A stretch of DNA of 64,000 bases from Pyrenochaeta sp. MPI-SDFR-AT-0127 (taxonomy: Eukaryota > Ascomycota > Dothideomycetes > Pleosporales > Cucurbitariaceae): contig JAGTJM010000006.1 in assembly GCA_020747015.1 (NCBI GenBank), positions 620,001-684,000 on the forward strand. The letters are read 5' to 3'. How positions within the stretch are numbered: the first letter of the stretch is position 1; every line of letters begins with the position of its first letter. Positions 54,010 through 64,000 of the stretch are shown piece by piece. The notes beneath the pieces are model-generated. The model was not told the origin of the DNA and did no database searches. It saw only the letters and a list, made by a program, of their open reading frames with translations. Both the position numbers and the translations under genes were made by a program.

Positions 54010-57000
54010 CTATTCCATGTAGCTGTTGCTCTCCGTTACAGCCAGAGCTTCCTCTGCTTGGCCCCCACCCATCTCCATGGCTTCGCCAAACATCTCTTGA
54101 CCGCTACCTGAACTTTTGAACGGATCGTGCATAGGGCTTGTGGGTGCGGGTCCAGAGCTCTCAAAGAGCCCGGGGTCGATGGGTGCTATGGAAGAACCAC
54201 CGCCAAAATTGAGAGGGGCGGAGGTGGCGAAAGTGGGCGAGTTGTTGTAGGCGGTTGTGGGCGCGGTTTCGACGAAGTACTCGTTCTCGCCAAAGCCGCG
54301 ACGGGGCTCTCCTGGGGGCGTGTGAGATTGTTCAGGAGCTGGTAAGAGGGCCTGCGGTTTCGCAGGTTCCACAGTCTTACCCTTAAATTGGTGTGTCTTG
54401 GTCCTTAGATGTTGTGGGAGGTCGTCCGGGTTTGTGATTCCTAGCTGATTCATGAGCTTCTGTTGTTTAGTCGGTCGTGGCTTGCGCGTGGACAGGGACA
54501 CTTGTAAGATGGGTGGTGGCGTTGGCGCTACTGGGGCCCACTTGTGCAACTCCTGGCGGAAGAAGTTGATCTCACTAGAAAGGAGGATCTCGGCACCTTC
54601 AAGTTTCCGCAGGTAGAAGCGTTGCGTAGTGAGCTCATCAGGGCTGGACATCATCGGATTGATGTACTGTCCAACATAGTCGCGGAATTTAGTTCCGTGG
54701 TCAATGAGAGACTCCAGTGTCTCTTCCTCCTCAGGCTGGAATGGCAGACCTGGAAGCTCCTCCTGCCAGAGCTGCAAATCTTCCAACTTTGGCCGCGTGG
54801 CATCGCGAGGAATCTTGACGCGGTAATCGCAAATCGGGCAAGTATACTTGTCGTCTTCTTTGACCTTGCCACGTGCGATCTTCAGGCACTTGCCGTGGTA
54901 CCTGTCATTATTAGCGCATAGCCCTTCTGCTACAACATGGACAACATTACCATTCATGACAAAGCTCACACTCAATCATCATACCTGCCTCAGGCTTACG
55001 GCAGATGCAGAAGACATCCCGGCTTGATCCAGATCCATCCACCTCTTCTCCATCGGCTGGGCTTTGCTCGCGCGAAGCAGGCTCCACTGGCATCCGGGGC
55101 TGGTCAGACAAGTCAAAGCACGACCGGTTCCGCTCGTCGACCTGCTTCATATGTGCATGTAGAATATGGAGCGGCGCATTTGCCTTGCCAAACAGCTTCT
55201 TGCCTCGCCTCATCCAGTCTTCATGTCGCTTCTGCTCTTTCTCAAGGTCGATTGTACCGGGTGGTTTGCTGTTCAGCGCATTCAGGGCCTCCATGGCATT
55301 TCGAACTTCCATGTATCTCGGTCGGAGTGAGAAGTCCGGGTTCTTGCTGCGCTCGTACAGTGACATGATCAGGTCTTGCGCATCCCGTTGCTTCTTCAAG
55401 ATCGCATCGACCGCGGCACGAGTCTCTGGCGTAACGGGCAGGCTTGTAGCTTGCTTGGAGAGTGCGTCCAATTGCTGGTAGTGCACATTCTCCACCGCCA
55501 TGAGCTCTTTGGCCTTCGTTTCCCAAAATTCACCCTGTTCCTTCTTGCTTTGCAGGAAGTGAATCTCAGGATGATTCTCGGGAATGCCGGCTTCGAGGCC
55601 CCGACTAATCAGCTCACTGGCTTCTTGAAGCGTAGTCACTTGTTTGAACCTGAATTCATCAGATTCCCTAAGCCACTTCAGCTGTTGCACAACCTTCTCA
55701 AGGGATTCAAGCTCTGGGAGGTCAACATTGAAACCTTTGCCTTCTTCAAGGAGCTCGTCCAGTCGAACAACGCTCTGCTGAGCAGGTCGATCACGTAAGG
55801 CACTTCGCGCCCTCTCTTGGAATTCGCCAATGCTCTCTGCGCGTTCTCGGAGCGTGGATATTTCAGGGCTATCAAAACCCAGGTCCTTTGCCTGCCTGAG
55901 AAGCTTCTGAATGTTGTCCACATTGCGGTATTCCCGCTCTTTCTCATCGGCCTCGGCTGCTGCCGACTTGTTGCCCCTTCCTCTCCAAGCGCGTTCATTC
56001 TTGCGACGATTTTGTTGCTTCCTGGTCGTGTAGAGTACAGCATCATCAGCTACTTCCTGACACTTCTCAACGAAATCTTTCAAGTCGGGTAAACCGGGGA
56101 GCTCCCAGTCGATCTTCTCGCCTTCGTGTAGAAGCGCGCGTAGGGATTTGAGTTGAGGCTGGGGACCTTCGGCAAGGAGAGTCTCCATCTTTGTTTCCCA
56201 GGCCTCGGGCATGCCCGCTTTATCAACAATCTTTTGCACGACTGTCGCAATGGATTCGTCTGACAGCCGGTAGATGAGCATGTGCCGGCCTCGTGAACCT
56301 GCAAATCGGTCGGATTCCGGGTTTTCGGTGCAGCATTCGAACCATCCGGCATGTTGCAAACACAGAACCTTTTTGGTATTGTGACAATAGAAACGGGACA
56401 GATATCCGTGGGACTTACAGAACGCGCAGATAAGTTCATCTTCGTGTATATCGGTATCGTCGGTGCTGAACTCGATCTCGCATTGCGACTCGGTCTCACC
56501 GCTCCCGTCAATCTTGCAAGCATGTTCCTTAGCGGCCTTGTGCTTCTCCAAAAATGCTGCACGAATTCGAACTTCTCTTTCGTGCATACGTTCTAGCGCC
56601 GGACCTAACCACTTTGCAGTCTTGATAGTGGTGTCTTTTCGCGAAGCAGCTGCTAACAGGAGCTCGTCATGGGAGAAGCATGGTTGTCGCCTGTAATCTT
56701 GGAGACGTTGGACGCCGTGCTCTCCGAAAGGTTCCCAATCACTTGGTGCGAAGTTGACAGCCTCGTTGAAGTTGAAACCATGGTTGAAACCGGCATGATA
56801 GGCTTGAGGGAACGTAATGACGAATTCTCCAGCACGCTGATCGAGAGCAAAGACCCTGACCCCAGCTTTTTTAAGCTGTTCCGGAGTCAACAATGTCACA
56901 AGCTGAAATAAGAGATCTGGTTGGCTCTCGAACAGTTCTGGGACAGCCTCGCGCATAGCTTGCTCGAACTTCTCCGCATCTTCCGATGGTATGCCATACC

Positions 57001-59421
57001 AGGTTTTTGTTGCGCCAAAATGTTGATAATTTGCAGAGTAAGTGTAGTGATCTTCGGCATGCCAACAAAAGGTCGAGAACACCATGCCAACATATAGCCA
57101 TGGCACGGTCATGCCTGAAATGTCAGATTTGATGTGGCGGAAGAGCGAGTCCGGGGCATATGGCAGAATGTTCAAGTTCCATGGATCCGTAGCGTATGTA
57201 TCTCGCGGATTGCGCTCAATAGTCGGAAAGCCGCTTCCGTGTGTTGTAGAATGAATGTCTGCCCCGTACTCAACTTCGACAGTCTCTGTGAGATTGCCAA
57301 CCGAATGCCAGAACTCGCGCTCAACGTCATCTTCTGATATAGGCTTAGCTGCATTCGTGATAGGATCGAATGGCATCTTATTGGCGAAGTGAGTCTGCTT
57401 GAATTGATGCGCTCGCTCCTGGAACTGCTTGAGCGAATAGACACCGCCTTCTTCGAACCCGAACTCGCCCGTACCAACGAGACATCGCGGACAATGCCAG
57501 TCGTATGCGGGAATGCCTTTGATTGGCGGGTCAAGGCAGTAGCCATGGTAGCCCGCCTCACAGCTGTCGCAGAGCAAGATGTTGGACGGATCATTGTCAG
57601 TGCCACAAGTCTCGCATCGCTAATTTAATTAGTGCGTGCAATAACAAAGTCTGAAATAAGCACTTACATCACCTGGGCGCTCGTCGGCTGTTCGAACGTG
57701 TGGGAAGGTTCGACCAGGCGTTGACTGGCGAGGCTGGGTCATGTGCGAGCCGGCGACAGTGGGTGCACCATCTGCAAGTCGCTTGTTAGCTAAATGCCCC
57801 CCACCCAATGAGCTCATCGCAATCGTAAGGTCCGAGCCTGGAGCGAGACTTGGGTGCAATACTACATCCTTGTCTTGACAACTGGTGGACGAACGTTGCA
57901 TAGTCGCGCATGCACAGGTGAGTTTACCTTTCTTTAACCGCTTACTGCGTCGGCCGTTTGCATCGTCTGTGTCGCCATTTATGCTGCTTTCTGCATCTTG
58001 TGACAATGTTCGCTTTAGTTGGTTGAAAGCCTGGCCATTCGACAACGGAGTCAAGCCTACTGCTGTGGGTCGCATATCGGGGGTGTTGTGAGCTGACAGC
58101 ATGGGGCTTCCGCCATTGCGCATTGGGGTGGACGTGCGTGAATCGACATTCTCACGATGCAGTCCGTTTGGTATATTGACTGCAGCGAATGAACTTGGTG
58201 TCGAAGGCTGCGCTGGAGGTGCTGGCGCTGGGTGCGCATTGACTGCAGTGAACCCCCCGGAATTGACCGCTGTGAAGCCTGAAGGCATCGCAGGTCGAGG
58301 CAATTCCGCAGGAGGAGGAGTTGGCGCAGCAACATCACCATGAAGTGTCGCATTCAAAGCGGCTGAAGCTCTTATTGCAGGAGAATCACTGGCGTTCGCG
58401 TTGGGCGTGCCCTGCACCGACTTCTTCATGGGCGACGGGGCGGGGGATGGTGTGAAGGGTCCACCATGTTCAAATTCCAACATTTGCTGCACACCGGGCT
58501 TGACGACTCGCAGATATTCTTCATACGGGTGCAACCACTTTTGGTACGAGTTCTTGAGCGAAGTAGACAGCGAAGACATGATTTTACCGCTGTAGCCGAG
58601 GTCGCGCCCAATCTCAGCCCACTTCTTCTGCTTGCACACACGCTCAAAGCCGCCCCTGGTCTCGACAGCCTTTTTGAGCTTGTAGAGATCCAGCGGTCGC
58701 TTGTCGACACTTGGAAAACGAGTGAGGCTGTGGCCATGTTGCTTGTGGAATTTGGCGAGCTGGTCGAGATAGTTCAGATTTGCACGGGTACCTGCCTGTG
58801 GTGAGCACGAAATACAAAAGTCCCATGAATGCATGGTACATACCACCCTCGACCGAGTTCAGCTCTTGCCGTCGTGTGCGGAAATGGAAGCGCTGTTGCA
58901 TGTCAGCTCAGCTTTACCGTGACCCGTGACTTCCAAGCATGGAAATTGGATTCGTTGTGGGTGAATATGCGGCCTCGACGAGTACTCACTTCTGTATCGA
59001 TTGCGAAGGGGGGGTTCCAGCTATCGGGTGGGACGATCTTGACAATGCCGTACTTTTGCGCCTCGTCGCGAATGCTCTGTATGTATTGAACGGGATCCTT
59101 GAATTGCTCTGTAGTGGGTCGATATGTAGGGGCTTCCTGCAGACCAAACATGCGATTTGGCTTTGGGGGTTGGTTGTTCGGCGCTCCCTGGCCTCTGCGC
59201 TCGACGGTTGCGAGATCCAACGGCTGTGCCTTGCGCGCGCTCAAGGGAATCACGGGCACGCCGTTTGGCTGCGCACCATTCATAGCAGGCATCGCAACGG
59301 CGCCCATTCTTGATTTTGGCGCTCCAGGGCCTCCATCAGGCATTCCATTGTCGGCAGCAACCCTGAAGGTGGTCATGGTGGCGCCTGTGGGAGGTCCGCC
59401 CGGGGGTATGAAGTCAACCAT
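54010..59421 (-). CDS. KDM5/JARID1 (Lid2)-type histone H3K4 demethylase
   Basis: Nuclear Fe(II)/2-oxoglutarate demethylase of methylated H3 lysine 4. Minus-strand exons: 58990-59421, 58844-58892, 57928-58791, 57668-57771, 54951-57619 and 54010-54901, giving 1669 residues. Domains in order: JmjN (about 93-145, APTYRPTTEQFKDPVQYI); ARID (about 165-260, LNYLDQLAKFHKQHG); PHD1 (484-532, CETCG...CDSCEAGYHGYC); JmjC with iron ligands H670, E672 (WHAEDHYTYS) and H758 (QAYHAGFNHGFNF); a C5HC2 zinc finger (CAFCKSHGYLSRFYC); a long PLU-1 helical region; and PHD2 split by the last intron (FCICRKPEAGMMIECELC + HGKCLKIARG). All metal ligands are intact, so it is probably active. A 156-base segment at 57772-57927 has good splice ends but stays in frame if retained. 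It is divergent from SLX1. Confidence 0.93.
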
Positions 59422-60571
59422 GGCACCTCCGCTGCTGCACCCAGCGCTGCCGCCAATATGGGCCGAAGCACGGCTTTATAACGGTAGTTGCGGCAGTCTG
59501 GTGCGTTTGGGGGTCGTGCTGGGAAGGGTATTCGTCGAGTGTGGGCGCTATCGAGTAGATATATCTGTAGGCATGGGACCTCTAGGGCAGGCCTGCGACC
59601 GCCGTGGACCGGCTGGGTCTCGCTGCAATTCCAATCGTGGGGAGGGGATTTCCGGCGAATTGCTGGGCGCCTCTCTGGAGTCGAGTGGGGTGGCCGTGGC
59701 AGCGTGTTCGCAGTGCTGGCGAGGTTGGGGGTGTGTGAAAGGGAATCGAGTTGGCGGACGGATGAGGGTGCGATGCCACTAGTGAGGAATTGAACCACCC
59801 GCAAGCAAAGCAAGCCAGCCGAACCAGCAGATGGGCCACTACTAGAAAGCGGTGGCTTCTTACAGGGCCGCAGAGTCACGCCCCCGAGCAAAATTGCCAC
59901 AAGCAGCCAATGCGAGCTGTGGGCAGACCTGGTTTTTTGGTTGTACCCTGCTGCTGCATGTACTGAGATGTGGCACTTCCAGCATTGCTCCTTTGACCGC
60001 GGTCGTTCACAAGCAGTGATGAAACATACATCATGCCGGCGCCGCGCCTGCAGGGCTGGCAGACCTCACCTCGCTCGCCCACCCGACCTCACCTCACCTC
60101 GCCTTGCCTCGTTCCTTTGTCCCCAAGGTAGCGCAATTCGCCCACACGCCCCTCCCACAAGCACTCGATGCTCACTCTCTATCATTCGATAACAATGGAA
60201 AAGCAGCTGTTGGGTTTTATTCGCGCATTTTCCTTTGCTCAAGCCACATGAACTAGCATAACAATGCCACGTGCCTGCATTTCCAACCCCCAGTCAAAGG
60301 ACTCTGGCTGAGTGGGAACAGCGTGAACACGGCCTCATCACATCTCACTCTCAGCTGCGACGCCGGCCGTGTTCTCTGTGCTCTAATACCACATACTCTG
60401 TGCCAATACTCTGACTCTGCAGCAGAGCTGTGGTCGGTAGCAAGGGTGCCGCATCGAGAGCCTCATACATGACCAATCACACGGCACCCCCATCGGACAC
60501 AATCCCGGCAGCCCTAATCCGCCGCTGCACGCTTGTGGCCACGATCAACAACAAACAACAACTTCGATATA
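59422..60571. promoter_or_regulatory. Divergent promoter region of the demethylase and SLX1 genes
   Basis: About 1.15 kb, GC-rich near the demethylase. A CCTCA/CCTCG-rich pyrimidine stretch lies at about 60064-60115. Frames within it on both strands lack support. Confidence 0.45.
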
Positions 60572-61642
60572 ATGATGAGCGAGACCTTCAAGATTGAAAG
60601 CAGACCCATTCCTGCCTTCTACTGCTGCTATTTGCTCCGCTCAAAGAACCGAAAATCTTATTACATCGGCAGCACTCCGAACCCTGCGCGCCGCCTTGGC
60701 CAACACAATGGCTCGAGCAAGGGCGGCGCGAAGCGCACCTCAATGCAGGGGAAGCGGCCGTGGGAAATGACGTGCATCGTGACAGGCTTTCCCTCCAAGT
60801 TCGCAGCGCTGCAGTTTGAATGGGCGTGGCAGAACACACATGCGACGCGCCATATTGACAGACACGTTCGCGATGCAAGGGCAGAGGAGCTGCAGAAAAC
60901 AAAAAAGGGGACCTCGCCAACTAGGAGGAGGAGACCACCCATGTCGCTCGAGGCAAGGTTGAAGAACCTGCACCACCTCCTAGGCGTCGGAAGCTTCAGC
61001 AGGTGGCCGCTGCACTTGAGGTTCTTCGCGCCGGACGTGTTCACGCAATGGGAGAGGCACACAGCGAAGATTGCAGTGAAGCTACGGAAGAGCATCACCA
61101 TTCAGCTTACTCCTGCCGAGCTGCCAAAGCTTGCAGCAGACGTACAACCCGAATTACGAACACACTTTATTCCCGAGGTAATCCGAGCAATACCCGTCGC
61201 ATATGAAGACTGTAAAGCCCATGTAGACAAGTCCAGACTCATATTCGAGGACGGTAGAAGACGAGGCTGTGGAGTGTGCAAGAAGGAAGCCGATATTACA
61301 AAATCACTTGTGCTGTTATGCCCTATCGAGTCATGTCAGACTGTATCGCACATGGCGTGTCTGGCCAAGTCGTTCCTGGCAAAAGAAGGCGACCAAACCG
61401 CCCTGGTGCCAATCGACGGCACATGTCCTGGCTGTCATAGCCCCATCAGATGGTCTGCGATGCTGAAGGAGCTCAGCCTGCGAACTCGTGGTGAGGAAGA
61501 AATCAAGGCAATGTTCAAGACAAAGCGGAAGAAAAAGGCAGATAGCACAAATGATCCAAGAGAAACCCAAGAAGTTGACGAGGATGATGAGCTTGATGAG
61601 ACATGGATGGATGATTTGAACGATGAAGAAGAGAAAATTTAG
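60572..61642 (+). CDS. SLX1: Slx1, structure-specific endonuclease subunit (GIY-YIG)
   Basis: Catalytic subunit of the Slx1-Slx4 nuclease, which cuts branched DNA such as 5' flaps, replication forks and Holliday junctions in the nucleus. Single exon of 356 residues from the ATG at 60572 (a second ATG follows at once). The GIY-YIG domain spans about residues 13-95: the GIY-like YCCYLL and YYIG motifs, the catalytic arginine in NPARRLGQHN (40-41), and the metal-binding Glu83 in QFEWAWQ. The C-terminal zinc-binding RING-like domain has CGVCKK, the LLCPIESC pair, SHMACL and TCPGCHSPIRW, which in this family binds Slx4. An acidic tail rich in D and E ends the protein. It converges on the thymidylate kinase gene, with 23 bases between the stops. 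Confidence 0.95.
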   Translation: MMSETFKIESRPIPAFYCCYLLRSKNRKSYYIGSTPNPARRLGQHNGSSKGGAKRTSMQGKRPWEMTCIVTGFPSKFAALQFEWAWQNTHATRHIDRHVRDARAEELQKTKKGTSPTRRRRPPMSLEARLKNLHHLLGVGSFSRWPLHLRFFAPDVFTQWERHTAKIAVKLRKSITIQLTPAELPKLAADVQPELRTHFIPEVIRAIPVAYEDCKAHVDKSRLIFEDGRRRGCGVCKKEADITKSLVLLCPIESCQTVSHMACLAKSFLAKEGDQTALVPIDGTCPGCHSPIRWSAMLKELSLRTRGEEEIKAMFKTKRKKKADSTNDPRETQEVDEDDELDETWMDDLNDEEEKI

Positions 61643-61665
61643 AGCCACATTCTGAAAGCAACCAT

Positions 61666-62525
61666 CTACCATTCCTCAACCACTCTGAGTGGCAAATTTT
61701 CCCTAGCAATTACATCAATGCACCGGTCAACCTCGTCTTTGATCTGCCTCTGCACATCCTCCAATCCTCTCCCAGCATCTATTCTCACAAAATCCTCACC
61801 CTCCTTCTTCATCAGCGTCTCAAACAGCTCTCTTACCCGATCCTGCATCTCCTTCTTCTCGTACTTCTCCGTCCCGTAACCCCCCCTCTTCGCAGCATCT
61901 TCCGCAGAAATGTCAAGAAAAAGACAAAGATCTGGCCGTGGCAGCCCAACATCCGGTTTCCGACACCACTCGAGACTCAAACTAGGATTCTGCTTGGCAG
62001 CAGAATACACACAACCACTGTAATAATAGCGATCTATGACCACAATAGTACCCGCCGCAAGATCAGCTTGGATGGATGGTCTAGTCATATAGTCAGACAA
62101 TGTAAAATACTGCACCATCTCTAACACAAAAGATCCAATGCATATGGATAGACTTGGTTCTCGTAATAAGACAAGACTTACACTGCCTCCCACCGATTCG
62201 CAGAAAACAGAAGATGAATAACATGATCTTCCACCTCACTCTGTCCGCTCAGATAGCTATTAATCATCTGTCCAATCGGCGTCGTCCTATCTGCAAACCC
62301 TCATTATATTAGTTACAATTTTTTTTCACAAGTTTTTCCCTACAACCAAAAATACAATCAAACATCGATCTTTTCAATAGGAAGCTGGGTAGTAAACGTA
62401 CCAGGGAAGCGCATATGCCGCACCGTCGCGCCCTCGCTTTGCAGCGCTGCGACGAGGCGTTCGCATTGTGTTGATTTCCCTGCGCGGTCGAGACCTTCGA
62501 AGACTATGAGCTTGCCTCGCCCCAT
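61666..62525 (-). CDS. CDC8: Thymidylate kinase (dTMP kinase)
   Basis: Phosphorylates dTMP to dTDP with ATP, an essential step in dTTP synthesis. Minus-strand exons: 62402-62525, 62182-62290 and 61666-62080, giving 215 residues. Introns are 111 and 101 bases. Exon 1 encodes the P-loop FEGLDRAGKSTQ (about residues 9-20). The exon 1-2 join restores the DR motif (RFPDRTTPIG). Exon 2 ends in LLFSANRWEAV, which joins directly to PSIQADLAAGTIVVIDRYYYSG. The lid and base-binding part reads DVGLPRPDLCLFLDI, then KRGGYGTEKYE. The ATG at 62525 is two residues from the P-loop strand, as in the family. The long frame upstream of exon 3 is intron. Confidence 0.95.
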
Positions 62526-63664
62526 TATGAAATATTTTTGTTTACTTTGGGCGGGGGGACATGAAGGTGGTGAGTTTTGTTTGGGATGTGGTGAGGTTTC
62601 AGTGAAGGAAGGGGATTGGTGTGAGGTCTTGATTTGGCGCTAGTGGGGCGCTAAATTTTGGGCCGCAGAACTTCGTCTCGCGATCAGATATGTATTCCCA
62701 CCGCGCACTCTTTGGCTTTCTGCTCAGATTCAGAAGTTTTCTGTGGAATGGCGGTTTTTTGTTCACTAGGGATTGTTTGACGTGTAGGATTTGTACAAGG
62801 TTGAAGTCCTGCAGTGCTCACTGGATCTTACCAGAAATCCAAGTCAGCATCACTCAAATGCTAATGGTGGTAGTAGTAGAGACAAAGAATTGGAAGAAGC
62901 ATTGGGGAAGATTCATGAAGCAAAGTAGACAACAAAGAAAGATGATAGGCAAGACTATGTCCATAAGCACTTGCGGCTCGATTACTTCGGGGTAGAGACG
63001 GTAATAACTCAACTTTCAATTAGCTGAAAAGTTTAATCAACAATGAACGAATGCTTGATATCAATGGTTCGCTGGAATTATGTCAGACGAGACCCGATGG
63101 CTTAGGTACACTATGCAATGGCATAGAAACGATGATTTTACCATTCAACGTCAACAGATCGAAGGGCTGTACGTCAACGACCATAACTCGTGCCGTGCAC
63201 AGACTTTTTCAACGGCATTAAATGATCTGGGTGCCTACAGTCACGTTCATTATCGGATTTTGGTGTCACAAATCCGAACTGAGCGTCAAGTATGATAGAC
63301 ATGACGCTCAATCTAGCCAATCAGACGCCAACAGAATATCGTTCGGCCGAGCTGCACGGGACCGAGTTGTCAGCACAACGATGGTCTACCTAAACAGGTA
63401 GTCAGTGCGTCGGGTGTGTACATTGCAATGCTGGGTGCCTGATGCAGCATCGCGTATAAAGCCAAAGTACACGAGAAGCAAAACGGAACAAGCTTCTAGT
63501 TCCGGCATCCTAGCCCACGAATCAGAGTCGACGGAGATCGACATTGAACCATCTCCCGGATCCGACGATCACCGAGTTACCTAGGCACGTTGAATAAGTC
63601 AAAAGGTCTCACAACTTGACTTTTTGCCAAAACACCATTACTCACTGAAACATCCACAATCACA
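62526..63664. promoter_or_regulatory. Divergent region between thymidylate kinase and GST genes
   Basis: About 1.1 kb with no supportable gene. A 7-base inverted repeat AAGTCAA-N13-TTGACTT (63596-63602 and 63616-63622) lies about 45 bases upstream of the GST start. Its role is unknown. Confidence 0.4.
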
Positions 63665-64000
63665 ATGTCTGCTCCAAAACTAGTAGTCCACCACCTGCAA
63701 GTCGGGCAAGGCGAGCGAATCCCCTGGCTCCTCGAAGAACTCGACATACCCTACGACTTGAAACTCTACCAGCGGTCACCACTGCTGTCACCTCCCGAGC
63801 TCAAAGCCGTGTATCCGCTGGGCGCCTCCCCTGTTCTCGAGGACCTCAGCGACCCCGGCAATCCCATCAAGTTTGCCGAATCCGGCGCAATCTGCGAGTA
63901 CATTGTGCACAAGTACGGCAACGGGCGGCTTGCGCTGAACCCCCAGCACAGGAATTACTCGGATTACTTGTACTGGTTTCACTTTGCAAATGGAACGCTC
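63665..64000 (+). CDS. Glutathione S-transferase, N-terminal part, cut by window end
   Basis: The frame starts at the ATG at 63665 and is still open at base 64000, giving 112 residues. The thioredoxin-like GST N-terminal domain is clear. After the first strand comes QGERIPWLLEELDIPYDLK. The LGASPVLED segment carries the cis-proline, and FAESGAICEYIVHKYG carries the glutamate-serine pair that binds glutathione. The beginning of the all-helical C-terminal domain follows. Fungal GSTs of this type conjugate or reduce small electrophiles in the cytosol. The rest of the gene lies outside the window, so class and length cannot be fixed. Confidence 0.9.
   Translation, partial: MSAPKLVVHHLQVGQGERIPWLLEELDIPYDLKLYQRSPLLSPPELKAVYPLGASPVLEDLSDPGNPIKFAESGAICEYIVHKYGNGRLALNPQHRNYSDYLYWFHFANGTL

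Noticed and set aside
62081..62193. Upstream extension of the last thymidylate kinase exon
   Set aside because: Joining exon 2 directly to 62080 restores the conserved NRWEAV-PSIQADLAAG sequence, so the extension is intron.

Overview
This window is nuclear DNA of a filamentous ascomycete (Pezizomycotina; a dothideomycete is likely but I cannot prove it). Genes carry short introns, mostly 46-60 bases, with GT-AG ends and phases that rejoin conserved protein families. The families are typical of such fungi: a Zn2Cys6 regulator, a GH28 pectin-degrading enzyme, a GMC oxidoreductase, an NB-ARC NLR protein, DUF3405, and the SAGA/NuA4 subunit Tra1. Gene boundaries below were worked out by joining exons by hand, so splice sites are predictions from sequence and family fit.

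Layout. Bases 1-17565 hold a 5'-truncated hypothetical gene, COX6, the very long TRA1 gene (3828 codons) and a secreted rhamnogalacturonase. Bases 17784-29678 are accessory in character: a small protein kinase, a small hydrophilic protein with an uncertain frame, a nitronate monooxygenase, a secreted GMC oxidoreductase, an F-box-like protein and an NLR protein with a stop codon inside its conserved N-terminal motif. Bases 30400-39099 form the most interesting block: an HpcH/HpaI aldolase, a protein made of two fused RraA/HMG-aldolase domains, an alpha/beta hydrolase, an aspartate-aminotransferase-family enzyme and a Zn2Cys6 regulator. Bases 39100-43529 contain a gene-poor, AT-rich stretch and a diverged tandem pair of F-box-like paralogues. 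Bases 44465-64000 return to mostly housekeeping genes: a DUF3405 protein, the Cdc48 adaptor Shp1/p47, the mitochondrial outer-membrane insertase Mim1, the inner-membrane insertase Oxa1, a KDM5/Lid2-type histone demethylase, the Slx1 nuclease, thymidylate kinase, and the start of a glutathione S-transferase.

How the genes may work together. The 30.4-39.1 kb block looks like a small regulated metabolic cluster. It combines two unrelated families of pyruvate-type aldolase with a transaminase, a hydrolase and a local regulator. The aldolase half is consistent with cleaving or forming 4-hydroxy-2-oxo acids, and the transaminase would interconvert these with 4-hydroxyglutamate-type amino acids. The substrate is unknown and this pathway is inference. 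Elsewhere, COX6, MIM1 and OXA1 all serve mitochondria, and TRA1 and the KDM5 protein act on chromatin, but these genes are separate and show no sign of joint regulation.

I found no rRNA, tRNA, CRISPR array, or intact transposon.
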